Assembly (NCBI RefSeq): GCF_018139145.2
Contig: NC_059473.1
Location: 66,198,707-66,262,706, forward strand
Length of the DNA stretch: 64,000 nucleotides
Direction of reading: 5' to 3'
Origin: Gymnogyps californianus
Lineage: Eukaryota; Chordata; Aves; Accipitriformes; Cathartidae
In this document: in pieces, positions 46,645 through 60,700 of the stretch
Layout of the letters: every line of letters starts with the position of its first letter
Numbering within the stretch: position 1 is the stretch's first letter
Notes under the pieces: model-generated
What the model saw: only the letters and a program-made list of their open reading frames with translations
Databases searched by the model: none
What the model was told of the DNA's origin: nothing
Program-made: the position numbers and the translations under genes

Positions 46645-49600
46645 AAAAAAACATATATCTACTATTGCATTTAGAACTTCAAATTAAGTAGATAGCTCAC
46701 TGTGTAAGTAATTTCTCAAGCACGAAAAAAGTCAGACTACTAAAAATCAGCCTTTTAAAAGTACAGTTTATGTAGCTACAGAAGAATGTTGGGGGGGGTT
46801 ATTTGTTTGTTTTTAATATTTTGAGACATTCATGGCTCACCAACAGTTTGGAGTCAAGTCTATAGTACGTTCTAAGTAAGCTCTGCATTCCCACTGGGAA
46901 GACATACATGGGATGTGACTGACGTGTAAATGCGAATGCATGCACATCCCTGTATGAAGAGCACCCTTGGATTTATCTGTCCAGCCACCTTTGTAGACTG
47001 ACACATGGGGCTATATGATTCACTCATACTCTGTTTATATTCTCAGACTCCCTAAATAGCAGTTGTGTGAGTGTCTGTGCAATGCTGAGGTTCATTGGCA
47101 AGGCAGTTGTATAGTATCGTATCATTCCTATTCATGACTGTTGACAAGAAGAAATAGGTCACATAATAACAACAGGTATTGATCATCTGTATTTACTTGA
47201 ATATTTAACACACATATATGTCCTCTTTATATCTCTCTCTCCATGCTGCATCTGCTGCTTGCCTGCTTCGTAGATGTATACAATTCCTTTGCAGCAGGCA
47301 AATGCTTCTTTGTGTAGACTGTTATACGTTATAGGAATTATCAGAATACCAGTAAAAAGCCATTGTAGATATGAATGGCTTAGATTTAAAAGGGAGGTTT
47401 AAAAATTCAGAATTGCTTTGTTTGTAAACTCTGTTCTGAAAAGGGAACAGATATACCACGTGCACTGTATTTGCATCTATGCTGTGCCTCTCCGTATGGA
47501 CTGTGCCACTATATTTCTGTGCCTGTGAATAAAAAACTTCCACTGCCTTCTCCTGCATGTGGCTCAGAATAGAAATGAAAAAAACCCTTTCATTTTGTTT
47601 ATTCCAGAATTCTCTTCTATAATTTTCTAAAGATGAAAAAAAATTCATACTCTGTGAATGTATCTCAATGCATCCATGCTAAGCAGTGCTTTTTATTACT
47701 GAAACTGAAGCATACCTGTTGTCCTGAAATGACCACCATTTTTTACAAAAGGGAACTATCAACTGCATAGAATTATTCAAAAGGGGCTTTATGATCCTAC
47801 AGCGTGCTGCTAGCCATTATGGACATGAACCAGATCCCTGCAACCAAATCCAAGTTTGGATTCAAATTCACTGCTGTATCTCTCTACTGGACTAGGTTTA
47901 CTCTCCAAGTCTACATCCCCTTACACTTTACAAGACTGTGATCTGGATTTTGAAATACTGCATTGGAACAAATCAGATTTCGTGGTCCTGGTACAGCATT
48001 TTCATGGTCCTGACACAGCCTGTTTTAGAGGCCATGTGGATATCTCAGATTTGGAGACAGGCAGGACAGTTACTTGGATCCCTCTCCTGTTTATACTACT
48101 AGTCCATTTTTTGTGCGAGATTTAATTGAAGGAACTAACAGTGGATCCCTTTTACAGAAAAAGCCAGTTTTACAAACTTCTACCAGCTACACTCCAAGAC
48201 AACGTTCTGCAATCCTTGCCTCATGGCCTCAACACACTGGGTTTTGTTTTTCCTTCCAACAACCTTTCATCACAACAAAGTGATGCTAACATGGGGCAAA
48301 TTATAAAGGAGACCCTTGGTATTTTGAATAGGTGGCTGAGACCAGCTGGGAAGTCCGTACTCTGGCAGCAGAGGTTACAGTCTGCACCCTGGGGAGGGCT
48401 GCGGTAACAGACATGCCTCCATCTACCTTTTGGTTCATCAGTTTTCTAATACTGTTTTTACAAACTCCAGAAACAAAAAAACCACAAGGGACTCAGGCAA
48501 TCTTTCAAAAACTAAACGTTAAGAAATTCCTTCCGAATGCTGGAAGACTTCTTTTTTCTACTTATGCTGTGCCTCTTACTGATACCAAGAGGGCGAGCCA
48601 AGTTGCTGTTGCATACATGCAAAGCTTTCAACCACAAGAACCCCTTTCTATGGTGACTCCTCAGTGGCTCCAACTCATAATAATCCCTCACTATAAGATA
48701 ATTGATTATTAAGCCCTCTGTACAGGGGCAAAAGCTTTGCTGGTGTGCAGTATAGTGGGACTAGAAGGAAGGAGACAACTACCCTAATTACTGATGGACT
48801 AAGAAACCTCCAGCAGATAACTATCAATTATTTTTGCATATGGTGGGGTTGGAGAAAACAAAGGAAGGTCAATAAAACAAATGCCAGACAGATTTCAGCA
48901 TGTGAATTCATACAGTTTGCGATGTCAATGGTTGTGCCTTTATCATGGTTCACCATCTCTATGTTAGCAGGACGTAGGAGTGGAGATCATTTATGCTCAC
49001 AACACCCAGGCAGATGTAGACTATTGCAAGGCTGCCATGCCCGGCTGCAGCCAGTGGAAACATCTAGTTTTTGCTACACTAGACTTTTCTGTCTACAGAA
49101 TCTGATTCAAAATTAAATTAAATCTCATTGACTTCCATGGGAATTGGATGAGGTTCCTACACCTACATACTGAACTGCAGTGTCCTATGCATCAGACCAA
49201 TGTGTTGAACATTTGCTTTACTGAGGACTTTCAGATAAATTTGGTAGGGCATATATATTAACAGAACTATAGCATTAGAGAAATACCATCCCCCTTCACC
49301 CTGCAAAGACAGTGAGTCCACAGTCCACAATAAATTGAATAACAAGCTATAACCGGGCACCAGACCGTATGCTTCCCACCCTTGCGACAGACGGTGAATG
49401 AGCCAGCACATTCAAGATCATGGTTTTGAAGTAATGAACACAAACATGAGCATGTGCCCATATCTAATCAACACAATAAGCATAGACAGGAAAGTCAAAA
49501 CTCTGAACATTTCCTTGTTAATTAGGAAGGACTTCCATTAAATGTCTCTTAAGTGGTCACTTAAGCAATTGGCACAAATAAGGCACCGAGAGGAAGGGTG

Positions 49601-50495
49601 AAATTATAATCTCATTATGACATGATGGTGATGACATTTGTGTTGCTGGATGTTCCCAACTGATGTTAAGCAGTGTGTGTAGTTTAGCTCTCCTCTTGGA
49701 AATCTAACAAACTTGTTCAGATTTACATATGTTGCTCTGTAAATACAGGACTGTGTAACAAGGCAATACCAATCTGTCCTTCGTGCTGAATACATGGGTT
49801 TCTAGTTTGCTGAAAGATTGTTTTATTTGATTTGGCCCACCACGGAATAAACCCAACAAAATTAGGAATTTCTAGTAAAGAGGAAATTAAGGGTGTTGCA
49901 GCTATTCAGGGAAAATGGTGCTCTTGCCAGTTTCAGTGATGACAGCAGGAATACCTGCAGCTCCCTTTGAGCTGGCGGCCTGGCAAACGTGGCAAAAGTT
50001 TGTTTTGTTTCGGACAAAACCCTTTGAAGCTCAGTGATCTAAAATTTCTGACCACCTCTAACTGTAAGTGGAGAAACAGGATGTGCTCTGCTAAACCTAC
50101 TCTTCCTTCTGCGAGCACTGAAGGATGCGATGCCACAGGCATGAACCTTCAAAACAAAGAAACAGAGAAGGTAACTAAGACTCTACTCCTGGCATACCGG
50201 AAGTTCTGTTAAATACCTTGGTTTTATTCTTCTGTTAAAAGAGATCTGCTGACAGAGAAATTTCCTGACTCCCTTAATGTAGTTTAATGCTTAAACTTAA
50301 TGAATTTATAAAAAGCCTAGTGTAACAGGAAACAAAGATAACATAATGGCTGAAGGAAAGAAGATGGCTTAAAAAGCTGAGTTTTACTTGATTTTCTCAC
50401 TGATACTCAGGTAGAGAAAGCAGCCCAAGTTACAAAAGTGGTTTTACATAACCACAGGAACATCCACTGTGCACGCTGATAATGGGAGAACCAAA

Positions 50496-50533
50496 ACATC
50501 CAGGCAGATTGTGATAGCAAACATCCAGGCAGA
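50496..50533. repeat. 13-bp direct repeat, 25-bp period
   Basis: acatccaggcaga is present at 50496-50508 and 50521-50533, at the left edge of the GC-richer patch. This is a local duplication without other features. Confidence 0.75.
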
Positions 50534-53500
50534 ATTATTCGCCCCCCTTCACCATCCACAGCGCTGCCTGGTGCTAGCAGCTCAAGGGAAGCAGTGAACA
50601 GGAGCCGCCTGGGCCGGCAGGGCTGGCGGGGAGAGCAGGAGAGTTCCTCCTCCCTCCCGGACACAGCCAAGGGGGAGGCTCCTGCTGTTTTCAGAGCCTG
50701 AGAGAGAGACCAGGCTTCCCAGCTTCCCAGGGAAAAGCTGAATTCTGGAACAGGACAGACCCGGCAGTCCCCCATCTTCAGTGGCCCTCCAGAAATAATA
50801 CTGAGAATGTAATACACTGTGGGAGACAGCGTAGGTTGCTTGCCCATTAACCTTGGTCACCAGTGACCGCAGACAGAGCTGGATGGTCTTGAAGGCAGAA
50901 AATCACCCTGCTAGGTCACTGAGCTGAGGGAGGTGTAGGCCCAAGAAATGCAGCAGCTAACCAAAATAGGATATACACACACATTTTAATTGTCCAAGTC
51001 CAAATGTGTTGCCAAATCCTAGAAGTCCCTGCTTATGGACCAGTCAACCATGAAAATTGAACGTTTACTCACAAGTGTGATGAGGGAAGTCATTTAATAT
51101 ACATTCGCCTCTCGTTACTGTTTCCTAACCTTCTTATATTCTCTGTGAACTTCAATTTCAATTCTTTAGGATTCATCTGTTACTATACAGCTTCCAATGG
51201 GACACTATTTTGGCTGAGACTTCTTCATGCTACTGTCAAGTAGACTGAAAAAAGCAACCTTTTTTGGACTAAGACAGTTGTTAAACAAGTGTTAATAAGT
51301 GAATCTCAACACGCTGATCCTGCGTTGTTGCTCAGAAAAAGACTACATACAAACTCATGCTATCAAACAGTCTCTCACATAGTACGTGTCTTTCCTCTGC
51401 AAAAGCAATTTTGAATATATTTGTAAACTATGGAGACAAAAGTCACATTTCAATCAACATGCATTTTCATTTAATTATTTCAATTGCAGTAACATGAGTT
51501 GTGAAACACAGCTGCATACTGCTTGAACTGCAAAAGGAAGATGAAATCTTGTCCAAAAAAGATTAAGATGTAAGTATAACTACAATTCAAGAGGATGTCC
51601 AACAGCATCCATAAAATACTGTAATAAGGTGCAATTTTTATGGAAAAATGTCATTTGCAAGGTGTTTTTAACATCTCTGTAATCGTGCTTAATTAGACTC
51701 TAAATCTAATGCAAGAAGGTTCGAGTCACCTCTTCTGGTAGGAGCATCTTACATAGGTTTGAACTGGTAGTGTAGCTACATCCTAAGGGATGTATAGATG
51801 TATAGACCTACAAAATAGATGGGTCTAATCCTTTTCCCCCAGGATCTTGCATGAAGGAATTGAACCCACTTCATCAGCTTCTTGGGCAAACCGTGAAGTT
51901 ATGTATTTTTGAACATAAGAGTAGTATTGTTGCTGTCTTTCATTTCATGGATCAAGCCTACAGAATCTGACCAAATTTGTTAATAGCTTTGGGAAAACTA
52001 ACATAACACCCTTAAGTCAATTTGAATGTCATTTAAAAAAAAAAAAAAACATTAAGTACTTATCATGGCATTTTCTATCTTAATCCCCTTTATATATTTT
52101 GCCTTAAGTAACATAGTTAGCATTATTCTTTCTTCCCTCTCTTCTGTTTGCCACATAACCTCCACTTTAAATGTGGTTTTTTAAAGCTAGAATTTGATGT
52201 AAGTTTTCACTCTGATTTTGTGAGATGTAGCTGTATAAATGTTCACTGCTCTACCACATATAGGTTTATGAAAGGTTCGTAAATATGAAATTTATTTTTG
52301 ACACTTGGAAAGATTAGTTCATAAAAGTTTAGACCTCTCTTTAAATGCTCTAGCGCTGAACCCATAAAACTACTGCTCAGGATCTTCTTCAGGACAAGCT
52401 CTTCCTCAACTTTAATCTCTCTCTAAAAGCCCAAATATACTTCCTTGCAAGAACAGTGAATCTTGATGTCCAAAATATTTAGGTAAGATAAGCAAGAAAT
52501 TCAGAAATGTGTTTGGTCATAATAAATTGCTCTGTGTCATGACGCTTTTGGTCATCTCAGCCATATGAAATCAGCATAGCTCTAGTTAAAGAGTTAAGAA
52601 TGCTGACAGTATGACTACAGTTCACTTAATCTAATTCACAGGATTCTAAAAACTGTTGCTAGAGTATAGCATAAAGAGAGATCACTTAATGAAATCTGTG
52701 GATGAAAAAAATTGAAACATTACCATGTCATAAAACTAAATTTAATGCAATCAATCCTTCACATAAAATAAGCAGACTTTATAATCTAGGACAAAAAAAA
52801 AGAAAGAATATTAGAGGACAGCACTCATTTTTTTTTCCATCCTATTTTCTTTATGAATAGTGCATATATCTTAAGTTGATGAGCAAGCACCTAGTAATCA
52901 AAATTAACATTATTCTTGAGTCTGCTTCACCATTAGAAATCAAGAATAATTGAGTCCTGATTATTTGTTTAAACCAGTGGGCCTTACTTTCACATCTTTT
53001 CTATGCTAAATATCAAATAGTTGTAAAAGCATTTTCTTTGTGAAACAACATAAAACTCCTTAAGAACATAACCAACATTTCCCTCCTTAACAGCAACACT
53101 TCTTTCATGAGAGTAATTCCCTACAGCTCTTACATTGCACTCTAGCAAAAGAATAACTCCCTCTCTCTCTTCCCCCATACCTCTACTTCCTCAAACTCAG
53201 TGAGTCAAAGCCTATTCTAGCAGCACTTCAGTGAAATCAATCCAGAAAAATACATCTGCTATGCCAAAACCTGAACTAATTCTCACAACTTTTACCAACT
53301 TCCACTCTGTACCATAACGGATTGCTCATAACCATGCCTTAAAATTGATGGTTCTCTTCTCTTTCCACTCCTTTTTCCATTTGCAAATTTTATCTCTACC
53401 TACACAGCATACACAATTCCATCCCTTCCTCTTCAGCATCCTAATAATTCTAATTCAGTCCCATTAACATCAATGGAGAACTGCTTATTTATGCCAGCTG

Positions 53501-53999
53501 GTCTTCTGGTCCTTTATTTCTATCAGGCTAAACAGTTCTAATTCGGAGTTTCATCTTTGTTTCTTCATCCCCTCTTATTTTAAAGTAATATTTTTCTCAG
53601 TCTTTCGCCAACTCAGAGAAAAAGAATAAAGGTCGGATATTCATGCCAAAAACAGTTTTTGCACTTCTCTTCACTACATTCAGAACCCACTGTGAAATCT
53701 AAAGCAGGTATTTTTTTCTTCACTCCAGCTAAACAGCAATGCATTTGATTCCACAGTTGCCTTTGCCTTTATGTTTTCCACATAGAAAAGTTCTCCCACT
53801 TCTATGTTTGGCCACAGGGGCCAAGAAAAGTTCATTAAGGATGAGGAGAAGGAAAGAGATGGGCAATGGTTCCCCTCAAGAGCAAATTATATCATTCATG
53901 ATTTTGAGATTTCCTGAGATGGGTAAATGCATACAATAGTTGCACGGCACAATGCAATGTGGTTTTAACTCCAAGAATGCAGGTATAGCTATACATCGG

Positions 54000-56900
54000 A
54001 GTGTTATGCGCTGTTACCATGCGGGGCACCAGAAGCAGTAACCTAGAGCATTTGAGAATTAGCCTGTCTTCACAGCCTGGGTGCAGCATCACGTCAATCC
54101 AGATATTCCGCTGCTGATGTAGGAGCTTATACTTGGACACATCTTTCCACATAACGTGTTTTTATCTGAAGTCTAATCCTGTAATCTCTTATTTTATGCC
54201 TTCTATAGAGATCATGGCTAAAAAAGAACCAAGGGAATGACATTAATCTTTCAAAGCAAAATAATGCACTTCATTTGGAACAGTTATTATGATTATTATT
54301 ATTAACTTGCCCTGAAGCAGGCATTACAGGCAATGCCTCCATGATCTGGGCAGTGTTACACCAAGCCCTCTGTCCTTATTACACCTGGCCCTCCTTCCAA
54401 ATGTTTCAGTCTAATTATAACAGAGAACACACACAATGTGCGAATAGGGCACACAGGTGGGGTCAACAGAAAGTAATATTTATTTCATTAAATCAGAGGA
54501 TCAACAGTGTTTCAAAAGACACAAACACTACACCAAATTTCATTTTAACAAGAGAAAGGTAATCCCAGACTTTAGGAGGGCGTACAATCACTAGAACTCA
54601 CCTTAGTCACAGGTTATATTTTGTAGAACTACAAGAATAAACTTTTCATTTTGTGCTGGAAAAACCTCTCACATTCTATTAACAAAGTGTAACTGAAAAG
54701 TAAAAGGGGACCCGAGAGAAGAGAAGAAGAAAGGAAAACCTTTTTGATTGCATTAGGCTATACTGGATGGTAATGGATTTTTAAGACAGCAAAAAATGTT
54801 ATTTGCTGATTCTCCTCAGCCACAGTAAGTGCTGCAGAAAACATGCCTGATACTTAATATGTTTTTGTTCAATCCCCATCCTTTGTACTAAAGTGGAAAA
54901 TTGAATAAAATGCCATTTAAAAAGTTATTTCTATGATGTGAAACAGAATGAGTAACACAATAATAGACCGTGGCACAAGACATTTCTCCTCTTAGCAAAA
55001 GGATACAAGTTCTCTAGTGAGAGCAAATGAATTATCCATGCCTGAGGATTTTAACTCACAGGAAACTCAGCAGGTGCCCAGATGAAGTTCACCTGAGACT
55101 GGCAGATATTCAAAGGGATTAAGTCATCAGCAGAAAAGATAAAGTTAATGGTGGATTTTGAGATTTTGGGGATTGGGATCCAGGAGAGATATTTAATAAG
55201 GAGTGAATTTTCTCTATACCAACTTAGGACAGCAATTCCTAAGGTTCATGAGAGTTACAGGCAGGGTCAAGAGCCCGATAAAAGTTCAGCTGTGTATGCT
55301 AACATCAGAATTACAAGTCTAAAAGCACCGACTATTGTAGAAGTTTGCCAGTGCCAAATCTATCACTGGTACAGTGTATTTTTAGCTACTTAAGGCCCAA
55401 GGACTTAGTCTATAGTCAAATGTTTATCAATTGAAGGTATCTAAATTCTAAACAATGTTTGTGGCATTCAGTTCATTTTCCTTTTGTTAAGGCAGGATAA
55501 TTTCCTAGCCCTTTCTCCATGCTAAGTTCCATAGCATATACGACCTCATACCCAAATTCCTCTAAATCCCAGTCTCTTCTGTCAATTCTACACTTCAAGC
55601 TTATGGAAACAGAATCACTCAAACTTTAGGAATGGCCAAAATGATTAGGTATGAAACATTACTAAACCAGCAATAATCAGCTGCTGAACAAGGTGCCAGT
55701 ATGCCTTACTACAATGCTTTTCAAGATATCTTATTTTCCACTTTGCCTATAGTAATTCCACAAATAATAACAGACCAGTGTCATTTAAAGGACAATGTCT
55801 CACTGGACCAAGGACCTCGTTTGCCTTGTTTTCTTTGCCTGCATTAATCTGAAAATCTTGGTCACAACATTGCAAAATGTAGAGACTCTCTGCAGTCCAG
55901 CATCTGTTACTGACAGGAAGCTTTCCCCGAAATATATACAAAATGTTCTCTCTTGTTCTTATTTTGCATGATGCAACAGAAGTAATCCCGTGCTATCTTA
56001 ATAGTTGCTTAATCGTGTTAACCAGTTCTTCCTTCTGCCTTCTGGCCTTGTAGCTTTTTTTTTTTCCCCAAAACTAGCTAGTTCCTACTCTCAGAGCACA
56101 TGGGCTGTCCCCAAGATGTAGCTCCGCAGCTCCCCAGGCATTTTCTGAAGTGCAGCCTGGGCTCCTACTTTGCGTTTGGAGCATTATCTTCTTTTGAAAA
56201 CGTAACCCTTCCTCCAAACTTCTTCCTCCTCTCCTCCATGATTGTGCCTCTTGAGCTTCTAGGACAAAAGTTACACTGATCTTTCCAGTGCAGATTTAGC
56301 TAGCACTGCATGCATGCCATTTCTGCTAAAAGGTTGTAGGTCTGGTGGCACATGATCTTGCTGGAGGGGAAAAAAGAGATAGGGTTGGTTTGTTTTTTTT
56401 TTTTCCTTTGCAGAGGTGAACTTTTTCCATAGATGAAACCTGTTTCCCCCCCTTTTTCAAAGAGGGCTGAGTACAGCCTCCTGATCATTCCAGGTCAGTA
56501 TAGAAATGTCAAATTTGAGAGTCTGATTATTTGTCCAGATTTTGGTTTCTAGAGACCTTTAATGAAACAAAATAAAATAACTTATTTTCCCTTTCTTAAT
56601 TATATGATATCTTTAAGAGAGGCTGTGCAAACCAATTTTATATTTTTTTTAACTTTAATATTTTAACTGTTTCTGGAATAAAGATTAAAACATGCCTGCC
56701 TGCTTCCAGGAATAGCACTCTCCATTAGAAAACAAAGCACTCAATTAGCTAGCATTAAGCATCACAAATAAGACAGTATAAGAGAAAAAAAGCACATTTA
56801 AAACATCAGGTTAGGAAGAAGTAGACAACTACCACATTTTGGTAGTTTTCCCACTGCCAAGTGTGGCTATTCTATTTCTGTAACAGATGTTTTTTCCATA

Positions 56901-57598
56901 TGTTACAATTTCTACATTGTGAGTGGCTCCACTCTAAGCTCACAGCCATTAGGTTACAGTAGGACTTGTCATGCAGCAACACAATAGGTCGAAGCAAATG
57001 AGTATCTAAATTGGGGTAGCTGTTCATATATAGTAACAGAGAACAGCATTTCATGTTTAGCATGTCACACTTCTTATTTGGCTGTAATATGGATTTGCTC
57101 ATGCATCACTTTTGAGCAGAGAAGGAAAATTCAACTTAGGTTCTATGTTGACATTAGACAAAACGCCTGTCCTCACAGTAACATGAAAAGCATCTCTGAA
57201 ACCCAGTGTTTCATTCAGAGGTACCTGGCTATGTTTGCACAGGTGAGCTCCACAATGCCAGTACTTGTTCTTTGGCTATGAGGCCAATTAGCACAGAGCA
57301 GCTCAGGTCCATCCTAGCCAGCTCTGCTAGCCTCTGAAATGGCATGGCTGCACCCAAACTGCCTGCTGGGAATGGACTTGCGTTGGTGCTAACTCCTAAG
57401 CAGTGCCCAGGAGTTGCTGCAGAAGGTGCCCTTTTGCCAGGGCCAGAACTATGCCAGGGTCATAGCATGGGCAAGGCAGTCCCAGCGCCCAGGCACATCC
57501 CCAGACACCCTGTCATGCAGTACACGGGAGTCCAAGACACAGAGAGTGGTCTGCAGAGCCAGGGCATGCCTGTAGGTTGCAAAGCTGAGAAGTACATT
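54000..57598 (-). other. AKAP7: Probable AKAP7 intron, second part
   Basis: AT-rich sequence without recognisable exons on either strand. At 54280-54480 a possible MIR-type fossil is listed separately. Poly-T runs lie at 56056-56065 and 56392-56404. Frames at 55148-55393 (+) and 55747-55941 (-) lack any known motif. Confidence 0.5.
54280..54480 (+). repeat. Possible ancient SINE/LINE-tail fossil
   Basis: 'ttatgattattattattaac' followed by 'atgatctgggcagtgttaca', 'ggccctccttccaaatgttt' and 'cagtctaattataacagaga' loosely follows an amniote repeat containing (TTA)n, 'GATCAGGGCCCCATTGTGCTAGG', 'GTCCCTGCCC' and 'TACAATCTAAATAGACAAGA'. Divergence is high and the call is tentative. Confidence 0.3.
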
Positions 57599-57774
57599 GA
57601 GCCAAATCCTGCATTTATAAAAGTTACTTCTGTGGATTTCTACTGGCAGAGGTTTGACTCATAACTCCAAAGCAGCCCAGCACAAATGAAAACAGAAATA
57701 TGAACTAAGAACAGTTTCAGAGTAATGCAGTAGTAGCTAGAGTAACGCGTGTGCCAGAGGACAGGATTTGGCTC
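57599..57774. mobile_element. 176-bp element with 13-bp terminal inverted repeats
   Basis: The left end gagccaaatcctg (57599-57611) and the right end caggatttggctc (57762-57774) are perfect inverse complements. The inside begins with 'catttataaaagttacttct' and holds 'tactggcagaggtttgactc', reminiscent of an ancient amniote MITE with the pattern CAAATTCTGC..TTACACC.GTGTAAAT..AACTCC. No coding capacity is present, and I see no convincing target-site duplication at these ends, so the true ends may lie further out. This is the pattern of a non-autonomous DNA transposon copy; the superfamily is not assigned. Confidence 0.5.
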
Positions 57775-60700
57775 GTGACTCCAGTAAAGCTGTGGGAACA
57801 ACACAATTTCCATTTCCTCTTCCACTACAATGAAATCCTACTGCTGTAGTGCTGATTTAATCTCCAGAAGCAAGGAAATGGAAAGGTAAAATTCATAACT
57901 CTAAATAATTACACTTTCCGATGCTTTCTACTTTTCAGGGCAGGTCTTACAGCACCTCAGAAAACCATTCTGCTCCTTCTACTGTTTAGTGAGTAACAAG
58001 TGGCACAATTTGTATAGTGAGTTGAGAGGCACTGTGCCAGAGTATACATAAAACTAAGTAAACTGAGAAAGGAGTATATAATAATGAATATGAGAAACAG
58101 TACTAAAGGGATTTCCATTATACAGAAAAAGGTATTTGGATGTTGTTCACTGGGAATATAGGGCAGCTTTTAACATTATCCAATAGCAATGGCCTGTAAT
58201 TTACCCTTTGGAAATCAATAAAAACATAATGTTGTAGCCTTTGCCTTATTCAATAGTCTGCTAGGGTAAAGCAAGCAGAGTTCCTCTGAGAACCCAGTCT
58301 TCCTTTTGTTGTGGCAATGGTGTTACTAAGATAATCTTGAAATCATCTTAACAGCTTAAAAGACAGAATATCTCATATCTAGGTGTATATAGGGTGAATA
58401 CAAAATATATTTTCCACTGATGGGCAATAATGTTTAACCTGCATACTTACAAAAGTATGAGAAATCTAATACAATACTTCATCTTCTTAAGTGGAACATC
58501 TGCATACAGGCCAATCAGTGCAGTTACTCTCTTCAGTTTATGTAAACCCAACACATGTTTATGTATGTTTACTTTGTCTTTTGCCCTTTATTCTCCCTTT
58601 CAAACCCAAAAGGATACAGGATAGCAGCAGACACACAGCTTAGGCAAACTATTGTAAATGCAGAAAATTTGAAAGTGATCTTATTTTCCTTCCAGGCTCA
58701 CTCTCGCTTTAAGAAATCATGTTGGAAGTCTCCTGCAAGAGCTACGGGAGCAGACTACCAGCCTGATTTTTAATGCCCAGGGCTGCAAGAACAGTATTTT
58801 ACCCGGCCTCCTTCCCTTGCTGTGTACATACTTACAAAGAGGATTCCAGATGGAGTTGGCAATTTGTTGGCTTGCCATCTGAACCAATCTCTCTGATATT
58901 ATTTATAGAAGGTCTGCTTTCAAATGGGCTAGCTGATATTCTCATCCATCTCGCTGCAGCCCTTGACTCCAGGGACTGCCAGCGGACTGTCACAGCCATG
59001 ACACTTGGCAGGCCGGGTCCTTGGTTGGTATAAATCAGCACTATTCTTGCTTAGTGCTGCTAAGAGTTTCACTTGACATTTTCACTACCGCTTGATTCAT
59101 GCCCCAGATAATCTGTCTCACTTTCATGGTTTTACTTGCATGTTTAGCAAAAATCCTTAAACACTGTTAGCTTGCTTCTAATGGAATATTCCAACTGAAG
59201 TGTCCTTTTAGACAGCTTCCAAGCACTGCAGTACTAAATGGTATATTATTATTGAAATTATTACTTTTAATGAATATAACCATTATTAAAATTCCCATTT
59301 CAGTTACTGTACATCAGAAATTTTTCCGAGATTTTATCACTACCACAAAAGTATAATTTTTATTACAGAGAAATAAATTCATGGGCAAAAGGAACATGTA
59401 TTCTTATTTATGTTATGTTGCAAAATGATAGACAATAGTTAACTGTCAATTATTTCCCCTTTACAAAAGATTAAAAGCTATTAGCCATTACAGTATATTT
59501 AAAAAGAGTTATTAATTTCTATTCAAGTTTTTGTTCTAACTTTATGCTGGAGATTTACAAAACAAACTAATTGCATTTGAAAGATCTGGCCCCATGAGAA
59601 ATGGTATTCACCATTCTTTGGTCTGTACTACTGTTTGGTTTTTTGAACCAAGCAGCAGCACAATTTGGAATATTAAATGCAATTTTCAGCTCTAATCTGC
59701 CACTGCAGCTGGTGGCCCACAGAAATGCCCACGGCTATTTGAATGCTATTGCAGCAGAACTCGCTCATATTCCAAATCATCGTAAAGCTTCCTTTTTCTG
59801 AGACTGCCATATGGAGCGTTTTGGATATATTCTTGGGCCTTTCCCCCCCCTAACAGGACAAGGAAATGACCTACGGTGGATGGAATTTAAACTGATATCT
59901 ACATAACTTAAATACAGGGCTCAATTCTGTATCTACTGAAGCTTCCTGTCTCCCCAAATGTTTGCCAATCAATTTAATTGAAGGAGCATCAGTGTGCTCG
60001 GTAAGGAGATCAAGAAAATACTACTTTTCCTTTGGAATCTGCTCTTTTATTCATGTGGTTCTTTGAATGAAATACCTTCCGGAAACAATGAATAAAACGT
60101 CTGGCTAATGTCACGGTTAGAAACCTCTCCACATAAGCAAGTTTCCAGTGCATTACTTCTCCACATGGACTGCCTGACCTTGTAGCAAAGCATACTAAAA
60201 AGTTACTTGGCCATAAATTTTAAAATAGAGAGCAAAAGCAAGAAAACAAATGACAGAAATAATTCATTGCATCAACGTGCAGTAAAATAAATATTTTAAG
60301 GAAGGTCCCTCTCCTTGACAGAGGATTATTTTTTTCTTTTCTTTACAGTGCTATACATATAATAGCAGCAATACTGCAGGGTACTGATCATCGTCTCTCA
60401 CTGTGTTTTATTTCCACCCAGGAAGAATAGCATAACCATAGTATAACTAATACTGCATTTTTCACAACCCCCCCAACCAGCAGCCTCTGTTAGTCTGACA
60501 AGCATGCTGACTAGTTCCAGCAGTGGTGACCTTTGTATGGGCTCACTGAGATCACAGACTCAGTTCCCATAATCTGCAAAGAAGCCTCTAGCTGTAAACA
60601 AAACAATTTTAATGTTGTCTCTCATCTTTGCTCAATGAAAAATCCCGTAACAGAGTTATCCACTGCAGTACTAACATGACTAAACAGTGAAGAATCTGCT

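Larger units (their letters stand above)
44381..53999 (-). other. AKAP7: Probable AKAP7 intron, first part
   Basis: Upstream of the anchor exon on the minus strand I find neither the preceding AKAP7 exon (ending ...SSIVIG in mammals) nor the short-isoform exons, so this is read as intron. It contains a (TA)n run (46630-46644), a GC-richer patch (50520-50720) with a 13-bp direct repeat (50496-50508, 50521-50533), a poly(A) run (52032-52049), and ancient-repeat-like strings at 46395-46435, 49120-49145 and 53458-53485. Three overlapping plus frames at 47856-48712 have no recognisable content. Confidence 0.6.

Noticed and set aside
47856..48712. Three overlapping plus-strand frames within 0.86 kb that might be a frameshifted gene
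   Set aside because: The translations do not combine into any known protein or transposon domain.
51712..51735. GGTTCGAGTC resembling a tRNA B box
   Set aside because: No A box at the right distance and no acceptor stem can be formed around it.
59581..59605. Plus-strand ...ctggccccat considered as the reverse complement of an AKAP7-alpha start (MGQL...)
   Set aside because: The minus-strand translation does not continue with the expected cysteine-rich acylation motif.
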